From Epiperipatus broadwayi (Eukaryota > Onychophora > Udeonychophora > Euonychophora > Peripatidae), in contig JAQFVV010012530.1 of NCBI GenBank assembly GCA_028023455.1, forward strand, positions 1,672,001 to 1,736,000: a stretch of 64,000 bases of DNA, written 5' to 3'. Below the pieces are notes generated by a model, which was not told the origin of the DNA, did not search any database, and was given only the letters and a program-made list of their open reading frames with translations. The position numbers and the translations under genes are program-made. Within the stretch, counting starts at the first letter, position 1. The number at the start of each line of letters is the position of its first letter. Positions 56,533 through 64,000 of this stretch are shown here, one piece after another.

Positions 56533-57231
56533 TCAATCGTGTTTGAAATAGCAATCTTTAGCTATATGACCTAGTTTTCCGCAACAATAGCATTTTGTCT
56601 GACTTTTATTTGTCTGTTTAATAGTTTTGTTATCGGAAGACCCTTTGTTGAGTTTTTCAACACCAAATATTCCTGTTTGATCGTTATCAATGCCTTTTTT
56701 CAAAGCAAATTCTTTTTCTTGCTCCACCACTATTTCATGAGCGATACTGTGTTTGATAGCTTCACGATAATTTATGTCTTTATCAGCCAGTAACTGCTGC
56801 CTCAATCTGTCGCTATTCATTCCACATAGGAATTGTTCCAGTAGCGCTTCTTCTAAATATGAATCATAACAGCAGTTTTTTGCGAGTTCGCGTAGGGCTG
56901 AGTTGTAATCCTGCGTATTTTCGTTTCTGCCTTGATGGCGATTTTGAAAATGAAGTCTGGCGATGTGCCTAGATGGGCGAGGATTAAAATAATTTGACAA
57001 ATGATCTTTTAACTCATTGTAGGTTAATTTTTCAGGAGTGTTGGGTTCTGCTAATCTGTTAGCTATTTGTATGACCCCTTTACCTGCAAAACATAATAAT
57101 GTCACTGTTTTATATGCATCTTCCTCTACTCTGTTAATAAAACAGTAATTTTCAATCTGTTGAATGTACAGAGGCCACTCATTTGCCTCTCTGACGTCAA
57201 ACTCGGATATTGTCGATTGCATTTTAAACAA
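56533..57231 (-). pseudogene. gag: Ty3/gypsy gag with CCHC zinc knuckle, stop-truncated
   Basis: The capsid-like part (ANEWPLYIQQIENYCFINRV, then RLHFQNRHQGRNENTQDYNS and ALRELAKNCCYDSYLEEALL) is followed by a CCHC knuckle, CYCCGKLGHIAKDC, near residues 215-228. The ORF ends at a TGA four codons later. The next bases encode CRLCKK, then an eight-A run (56513-56520), after which the -1-relative frame reads IGHMARMC. Two zinc knuckles and a gag-pol fusion were therefore ancestral, and the stop plus A-run shift are probable lesions. It would package element RNA. Confidence 0.9.
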
Positions 57232-57320
57232 TTTATATAACTAACTCATTTAATACCGCTACTTCAATAATTCTGCCTGACTTATTTGTTTGTCAGCAGA
57301 CTGCTAGGGTTCAAATTGAA

Positions 57321-57337
57321 CTGTTATGACTGCACCA
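57321..57337 (-). other. Primer-binding site
   Basis: The minus strand reads TGGTGCAGTCATAACAG one base inside the 5' LTR. It shares TGG(C/T)GCAGTCA with the site at 12911, so both elements probably use the same primer tRNA. I cannot name the tRNA. Confidence 0.65.
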
Positions 57338-57338
57338 G

Positions 57339-58051
57339 TGCAATATCCAGTACTAGTCAGATATTTATGTGGTCGGGGTTTGAGTGAGATTTATCGCACT
57401 CAACAGCGACAAGTATATTATATAATTAACACACGAACATGGTAGTGGAGTTAATAGGTTTATATACATAAATACATATACAAGGATCAATATATAATAC
57501 AATTATTACAAAGATAAACTGACTAACACATTATTATACAACTCTAGTCTTAAAGGCCCACAGGCTTACAATAAATAATATTAAAGTCGATACGACCTGT
57601 AATGGTCCCTAGGTCTACCTTGGTACGTTCGGAGGTAGACCTCTCCGCGAGATGAGCTGAAAGTGAAGTAGTGTCTGTGCACTCAGGAAAACGCATCCAT
57701 CCCTCAACTTCACCTAGCAAGTCTGACCTTGTTTTTTCCTGCCGTCCCGGTTTGTTACACTCTCTATTTCCATTGGTCATCCCATGACACGAGGTACAAA
57801 GTAGTCAGTCTGGTTATCTCTGACCAACCTTAATCGTTTCTGTGATGCCTTTAGCATACACACACATACTTGAATATTTGTAATAGTTACATTATTATTG
57901 CGTATCTCTGTTAATAAGCATACACACACATACTTGTATTCATTTGTAATAGTTACATTATTATTGTGTGTATCTGTTAATACACACACATACATGGAGT
58001 TAATAGAGTTATTATTATTGCGTGTATATGTGAATACACACACACATAGCA
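57339..58051 (-). repeat. 5' LTR of the younger Ty3/gypsy element
   Basis: This 713-bp LTR is the same length as the 3' LTR and nearly identical to it. The short open frames in both LTRs are non-coding. Confidence 0.95.
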
Positions 58052-58056
58052 AATCA

Positions 58057-58374
58057 AATCTTAATCAAAGTAAAGTATAGTTTATTAGTTGATATTGTGA
58101 AATTGGTAAATATTTAAGTGTCTCTGTTGGGTGATATATATTAAAATTTGTCTATTTAGAAATTCATTTATAGATTCAGTAAACCACCTAATTACTCACA
58201 AACATTATATTAGAAAATCTGTAGAGATTCTAACCAGTAAATAAATTCAAGTATATTTATTATCTCCTTTAAGTTTGCCACTGTTTTCTGTTTGATCACA
58301 ACCCCATAAGTTAATAATTGTTGAAATCTACAGGAAAATGCTATAATACATCATAATGACAATTCTAGAGATAT
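58057..58374. other. A+T-rich spacer
   Basis: I see nothing assignable between the gypsy element and the LINE fragment. Confidence 0.5.
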
Positions 58375-58475
58375 CATTCAAGTATAGATCCAAGATATTG
58401 TCATATTTTAAAGAATATTTATAAAAATGCAACAGCAACAATTAGATTAGATAATGATACCGGGAAAGTCAACAT
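58375..58475 (+). pseudogene. RTE LINE fragment, left of a PLE insertion
   Basis: The plus strand reads the RT segment corresponding to ILKNIYKNATATIRLDND (58410-58455) of the copy at 49495. It stops at AAAGTCAACAT (58465-58475), and the LINE continues from the second copy of this string at 62104. Confidence 0.85.
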
Positions 58476-60259
58476 ATTAAAGTAATTTCCTTGAATTATT
58501 AAATTGAAAACATTTTTATAAAGCATGTTTATATATATTATTTGAAGTATATTTCTAATATTTAATGTAATGGGTGCTTTATAATTAACAATTTTATAAT
58601 TAATGAATATAAATAAATATAAGAAGCAATTTTCTTTTGAGTGGTATGTTAAAGAATTATAATTTCTTTGTTCCTAATATGAAAGATACTTTCTATATCT
58701 TTTTTCATATCATTAATTTGAATTATTTGAAAATAAGACAAAAGAGTTACTAATGAATAATATTTTTACCTAATTTTTCATATTGTTAGGTTCAACTCTA
58801 AATTATCTTAAATATCATAAGAATTAAGAGGTTATTAAATTAATGTTTAGGTATTTAGCTTTTATTGGTACATAATTAGATATGAATGAAATTAGAGTTT
58901 TATTTTGTATATTATTATCTTTAAAATGAATCACAAATTATGCTTCCCCCTTCCCTAATGCAATTTGAGAATGTTTGTAATTTTTATTTTTATGAGATTA
59001 GTCAAATAATTTAAATATTTAGGTTCAAGAATACAAAAATTAGATAGTTACAATAGTTGTAGGCTACATAATTGCCCAGTCACAAAATTAAGGTGTAGCT
59101 GCAGTACAAGTTATAAATGAAATTCTATGGAGAAGTCCAAAGATACTAAACCATTTTAATAGCACTTTATAGTAAAAACAATTACTGTGCACATTGGATT
59201 TCTGACTTTCAATGCTCATATCTTAATTAAAAACAATTAGGGAACAAATAATTTTAAAAAATTTTCAGGAGAAAAAAAAAAACAGAGAAAGAAAATCTTT
59301 GACCATTGATCATTTTTTATTAATCTGAGCTAGGATGAAATAGTGAATGCCCATGCCTTATTCACTCCAATTTTATTTAAGTATAAATTTGGTCATTTAA
59401 CTACTGGAGGCATTCAATCAATAGCACGATGTGCAGTGCTAAATATTCTAGAAATTAATGTTTGTGTGTGTGTTGGGGGAGGGAGAATCAATGGTCTGGC
59501 ATTCGGTCAACTCAAATACAATTACTAGCTTTTTAATAACAGTGATTTTAATATACATCATTAGACCTGAAATTATCTTGACTGCTATAAAACAGACTTA
59601 TCTTCTGATAGATTTTCATCTCACCCAAAGCAATGTCATTCTGATTGTAATGCTTTGCATAAGTCTCATTTACTAAGTCAAAGACTTGTGATTTGGAGGT
59701 GAATAACACAGGTGATGAATGAACATATAAAAATTTTGCAGTTTTAATTTTAATAAAGAACAACTATTGATAAGCAAATATTTTATAAAAACAAAAATAA
59801 ATGAATTTAGGAAAAGTTACTGATTTTAGCTTTTTCAGAATTTCAAAATATGATATACGTGTATAAACAACATCCCATTAATAGTTAAATCCCTTAGCCA
59901 GATAGTTGATTAATAAAACCTCAAAATATCTAGTCAACATATCATTGCAGTCAAATTCCTTACTACAATAGGTGTTTCAATTCAAATAAGTCTTTAGACT
60001 ATTCTGGAGAAACAAAAACAGTCCCAAGCATTATACATATTGACTTGAAAACAGGAAATGTTTATCTGAAAATTTGTGATGATAGAGATTTTACCTGTAA
60101 TTATATATTGAACTATTTCCATAATCTGTTATTAATTATGAAATATTTTTAAAAGATATAAAACTTTATTTAAACTTTTAAATACATTCAACTGTTAGCA
60201 AAGCATACAGATTAATTTATTACAACATTTTGAGTGCTGTTTTTTTCTCATCTCTTCTT

Positions 60260-60365
60260 CAAATGTTGCTGGCCTTACCAGTGACAGTACTAGCATGGAA
60301 ATTGAACCTTCGATTTTTAGTTTTGTGAATTTAAGATAATGCTTGGTCTTACTAATTAGGCTATT
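60260..60365 (-). repeat. tRNA-derived SINE relic inside the PLE
   Basis: The minus strand reads GCCTAATTAGTAAGACCAAG (A-box region) and, about 40 bases later, GAAGGTTCAATTTCC, a near-consensus B box. The 3' end is unclear. Confidence 0.5.
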
Positions 60366-61149
60366 CTGAAAAATCAAGTCACTAGAAATTTTATATATTT
60401 ATCTATGAAGATTCTCTTGGTTTCTCCAGTTTTTTTAAGGGCAAGGTTAATGAGTAGTTTTGAAATATTAGGAATTATTTACATTAGACTGATTTATAAA
60501 GTTATCTACTATAAATGTGAATGGTTTATACAAATTTTACTTTTTACTTTCTGCCTTTTAATTTCTTGTCCAATGTATTTTAGGAGCATTTGGTTTTTCT
60601 TTTTAATCATTACTTTTTGCTCTGTTAATTACGTATTTTGAAATGAGTCAGATGATTTCAGCCATATATGTTCTTCCATATTCTCATGGTAATTCATAGA
60701 TGCAGTTTTTGTGTTTCAATATTTGCAGTTTGTGTTTTATAGAAGTTAGACTTTTTCATAGGGCACTTATGACTTTGGAAAGGAATCTTAATATACTGAT
60801 CACAGATTTTCTTTAGTTTAGCTGCAATTACTAATATCTATGGATACACTTTAATACCTATAATTGTTTTTTCTTATGGTGTTTCTTTTATTTGGCTATT
60901 TCATAATGATAGCTGATGGATAAGTATTTTTCATGAGAGTTTATGCTATATGATTTTTCTTTTTCCAAGTTATTGGTTTCTGAATAAGAATTTTTATTCT
61001 GATTAGAGTGTGTGAATTTTCTGTTGATTGTAATTTTGATTTTGCTATGAGGGAATCTTGTCAAAAGAAAATTAAGAACTGTAGTGTCTGTTCTTGTTTT
61101 AATTCTATTGTGAATTTAATTAAAAGAACATAATTATTGATAGTATCCA

Positions 61150-61757
61150 GAATGTTTGTAGTAATGCTTTACCACATGGCCATAGAAAAGCCAGACTTTA
61201 ATTGTAGATAGAATTTTATTTATGGTTGTAGTTTCAAGTTCTTCCATGTAAATATTGCTGATCAGAGATAGCAATAAGGAATCAAAAAGCATCTTTGGAT
61301 TTTGTTGGAAGAATTCTATAGTATATAATAATAGTATGCTGTGCAGAATGTTAAGTGTAATAAACTATCAATTGGAAGAATTATTCTGGTTTGTACACTA
61401 CTATTGTTATTTAATCTTTTTTTACATTAGATAATGCTTCATCACAGAGTAGTTTTTCACATCTAAATTTATATGTTAGTTCTTTCACTTTTCATGTTGA
61501 TTAATTCTACAATTTTCTTAGAATCTCTAACACAGAACTGTCTCTTGTATGCCAAAGGACTAAGAACATTAGAATTTTTGATATAGTGAGTTTTCAGAAT
61601 TAACAATAGATCTTAATGGAACCTGGCCTTTATTGATTTTAGATGACCACAAGGATGTGGAATTTTTGCCAAAATATGTCAATCTAATTTTTTCTGAATC
61701 ATTGAAATAGCTGTGATCAGGGATGCTTTCTGAATAATATTTACAGTTGTGATTCAT
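61150..61757 (-). pseudogene. PLE reverse transcriptase fragments
   Basis: The frame 61569-61757 includes KINKGQVPLRSIVNSENSLY, matching the PLE block that normally reads P..HK...PLRPIVSS..SP. Further on, near 61180-61250, the minus strand gives NIYMEELE and then STIKVWLFYGHVV, in the place of the ANIYME...W.RYVDD catalytic block. The catalytic Asp pair is no longer readable. Order and spacing agree with a PLE reverse transcriptase. Confidence 0.72.
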
Positions 61758-62103
61758 AGCTAGTATGAGACTTTTAGTCTGTTGGGAGAAGCTCTTATTG
61801 CATCGTAATTACTATTATCCATTTACAAATGTTACATTGCTCTTGCTAGCAAGAAGAATGCTTATAGATTTGTCTAGTTTAAGATTTAATAGATTTTTCT
61901 CTCAACATAAGTGATATTAGATTTGTATTGTTGGTGTCTCATTTTCCAGCGTAATTTTGCTTTCTCTTAACAAAGTCTCACTTGCAGTCTAAATAATTCT
62001 GTCTGGGAATGAATTAGAGGATTTAGTTATAAGCTTTTAGAAGCTGATTGGAAAACTCTTATGAAATCTTTATCAGTAAATTTATTTTTTAACAAAGATT
62101 ATT

Positions 62104-63849
62104 AAAGTCAACATTGAGAAGGGTGTAAGACAAGGTGACTCCATATCTCCAAAAGTTTTTACAGCAGTGCTGCAAGAAATATTTTGTGGATTAAAATGGG
62201 AAGCTAAACGAGTGAAAATAAATGGAGATTATTTAAGTCATTTAGATTTTGCAGATGATATAGTTGTTTTTGCAACTTATGCTTCAGAGCTGCAGGAAAT
62301 GTTGCAGGAGTTATCAGATGAAAGTAGGACTGAAGATAAATGTTAAAAGACTAAAGTAATGTTTAATGGATTTTCTCAAAATATGAAAATAAAGATTGAT
62401 TATGATGGGTTAGAAGAAGTTAACAGTTACAAACACCTTGGTCAGATTATTAATACAGATGGAAACATAATGGATGAAATTAATCATAGAATTAAACTTG
62501 GTTGGAGTGCTTTTGGTAAAAATAACTTGATACTAAAAGGAAATATACCTATGTGTTTGCTCAAAATATGAAAATAAAGATTGATTATGATGAGTTAGAA
62601 GAAGTTAACAGTTACAAACACCTTGGTCAGATTATTAATACAGATGGAAACATAATGGATGAAATTAATCATAGGATTAAACTTGGTTGGAGTGCTTTTA
62701 ATAGAAATAACTTGATACTAAAAGGAAATATATCTACGTGTCTGTAAAGGAAGATTTTTAATAAATGTGTTTTACCTGTTCTTACTTATGTATCAATAAT
62801 GAAAGAAAGAAACAGTGCACTGGCAAAGGCTTCTGAATTTTAGGCTATTAAGATCATATATACTTTTCAATGATCATCCAATTTTGACAGGCAATGTCTT
62901 CCAAATTATTTATGAGGACTAATAGTTTTAATTTTAACAGTATACAAACCTAACACGAGCATCAGTTTTGAAAGAAACTTTTTAAATTCCAACCATCAAT
63001 AAAGATATTAAATGTATATATATTTTGCTCTAAATCTTTTTTTTCTGACTCTGTATAATATCTTACTTTTCTCATACGGTACTTATTAAACCTATTATTT
63101 TGAAATTTCCTTGTGAGTATATGACATTTTTAGTTATTAAAATGATTCTAAAATTTTAAATACAATTTCAATAAATATTTATGCCTTTAATATTATTGTG
63201 AGAGGAAGTTTTGATAAACAGATCCTCGAATTATTGCTTGCGAGTAACAAGCACACGGTATACCCAGCACGCAAATAATACTTTATTTTTCGAAATAGTA
63301 ATCTATAAACCGAAATATAATTTATATTATTTTAAAATTTATTGAAAATATTAATTGAAAGTGTAAAAAAAAAAAAGTTTTACAAACAATAATCTTTTAA
63401 AATAATACATTTTTGAACGATATACTGCCGTAGGAAAAAAAATTAGCTTTTTTTTTAAAAAAACAAAAAAACACAGACCGAAAATTACGTTTTGTTTTAT
63501 TTACAAAAAAAAAAACACTTTTAGAGTAAATAATTAAAAAAACAGATGGCTTTTTACAAAGTCATATTTTAAAAATACATCGATTCATGAAATGGTGAAA
63601 TAGAATGTAAAATTATTACGTTTGACCGTATATTTAAATAGTTATGACTTTATAAATTATTCACCCCTGTACATTATAGGCCCTGAATGTTTTAAGTACT
63701 ATGTTCAAAAATGTTAGCAATGAGGTAATTTAGAGGTTGCTGTTTTTACCGTGTGTAAAGTGGAGAAACAGCGCCGTGTAGTGGGCTAGAATCTTGGTAG
63801 TTTCTGATAGCAGAGAAACATAAGCGAGAAGTGTTTACGGCAATCAGCG
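62104..63849. repeat. Inverted duplication, right arm
   Basis: This is the reverse-complement partner of 48432-50171. It comprises LINE sequence (62104-62790) with an intact-looking DFADDIVVFATYA block near 62243-62282, the 185-bp tandem duplication (62382-62750), and about 1 kb of non-LINE DNA to 63849. Homology stops at AATCAGC, just before the CTCF-like motif. Confidence 0.9.
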
Positions 63850-63858
63850 CCACCTAGG
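63845..63858 (-). promoter_or_regulatory. CTCF-like motif 1
   Basis: The minus strand reads CCTAGGTGGCGCTG, close to the insulator-factor CTCF core (AGGTGGCGC in insects, AGRKGGCRS in vertebrates). It sits at the outer boundary of the inverted duplication. Function is inferred from the motif alone. Confidence 0.4.
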
Positions 63859-63926
63859 TTCTTGCTAGCAGACGATGTAAGCTGCCGGCTAGCTTGTGAA
63901 AGGTTCCTGTGCGTACGCGTGGTAAA

Positions 63927-63942
63927 CAGCGCCACCTAGCGG
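63927..63942 (-). promoter_or_regulatory. CTCF-like motif 2
   Basis: The minus strand reads CCGCTAGGTGGCGCTG, an excellent match to the full CTCF core and in the same orientation as motif 1, 82 bp away. A weaker relative, CTACACGGCGCTG, lies at 63769-63781. The surrounding 63720-63990 is the most G+C-rich stretch of the window. Confidence 0.45.
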
Positions 63943-64000
63943 CAGGAAAAAGCGTCATCTGCTTTCGAGGCCCCTACCCTGTATTTTCTGTGTGAAAAAA

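Larger units (their letters stand above)
52576..58051 (-). mobile_element. Ty3/gypsy LTR retrotransposon, complete structure
   Basis: The element has two 713-bp LTRs starting TG and ending CA, a perfect 5-bp target duplication AATCA (52571-52575 and 58052-58056), a primer-binding site, a polypurine tract, gag and pol, all on the minus strand. By eye the LTRs differ at about 16 of 713 positions (about 2.2%), mostly transitions, with no indels, so insertion is fairly recent. gag has an in-frame stop and pol has several frameshifts, so this copy cannot make a full polyprotein. The family has two zinc knuckles and no visible env. Confidence 0.96.
58476..62103 (-). mobile_element. Penelope-like element inserted in an RTE LINE, 11-bp TSD
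   Basis: Direct repeats AAAGTCAACAT (58465-58475 and 62104-62114) bound 3628 bp, and LINE reading is continuous across one repeat. The minus strand holds PLE reverse-transcriptase relics near 61150-61757 and a weak downstream match (a KP...N.YP.....K segment near 60850-61010) like the post-RT part of PLE proteins. The GIY-YIG domain is not clearly seen. A tRNA-like SINE relic is embedded near 60260-60365. The element is inactive. Confidence 0.75.

Noticed and set aside
1-64000. CRISPR arrays, bacterial operons, integrons or phage genes
   Set aside because: None seen; all evidence points to a eukaryotic nuclear genome.

Overview
The window is metazoan nuclear DNA. It is very A+T-rich (roughly 70% or more by eye), has no operons or dense coding, and consists mostly of decayed transposable elements separated by A+T-rich sequence without recognisable content. 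The elements are RTE-type LINEs, double-zinc-knuckle Ty3/gypsy elements, Penelope-like elements (PLEs) with GIY-YIG ends, hAT transposons, tRNA-derived SINEs and GATA/CTAT microsatellites. This mixture fits a repeat-rich invertebrate; I cannot name the phylum. There is no rRNA, intact tRNA, CRISPR array or complete host gene. The only host-gene candidate is one exon on the minus strand at 38456-38653.

Layout. 180-1330: degenerate CTAT satellite. 2930-3905: LINE endonuclease relic interrupted by a small retroposon. 5268-8048: two more copies of that retroposon, the larger one holding a hAT element with 8-bp target-site duplications (TSDs). 8700-13366: old Ty3/gypsy element, minus strand, followed by a hAT MITE. 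18225-21515: nearly full-length RTE LINE, minus strand. 21560-23925 and 24066-24480: two other LINE remnants. 26782-27104: PLE fragment with perfect 53-bp terminal inverted repeats. 28900-30250: hAT transposase relic. 31768-37700: foldbacks, degenerate repeats, a fourth retroposon copy and a hammerhead-like motif. 38284-38653: SINE and the candidate exon. 40380-43420: very old RTE LINE, plus strand. 44964-45228 and 47963-48433: large foldbacks. 47320-47780: PLE endonuclease relic. 48432-64000: an inverted duplication (arms about 1.7 kb) enclosing a second RTE LINE, a younger Ty3/gypsy element (two 713-bp LTRs, 5-bp TSD) and a 3.6-kb PLE inserted in a LINE.

The most interesting signal is a family of short retroposed elements, seen five times. 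Each copy is flanked by a 13-14 bp TSD, carries a conserved GATCATGTGATG-type end and is often folded back on itself. Two copies carry a sequence that reads as a type I hammerhead ribozyme core. Similar cores occur at 37607-37650 and in two foldbacks. With PLE remnants nearby, this resembles the retrozymes and PLE-linked hammerheads known from animals, but the family itself may be undescribed. Other notable signals are recurrent local tandem duplications (28-185 bp units) and a cluster of CTCF-like motifs at the right edge.
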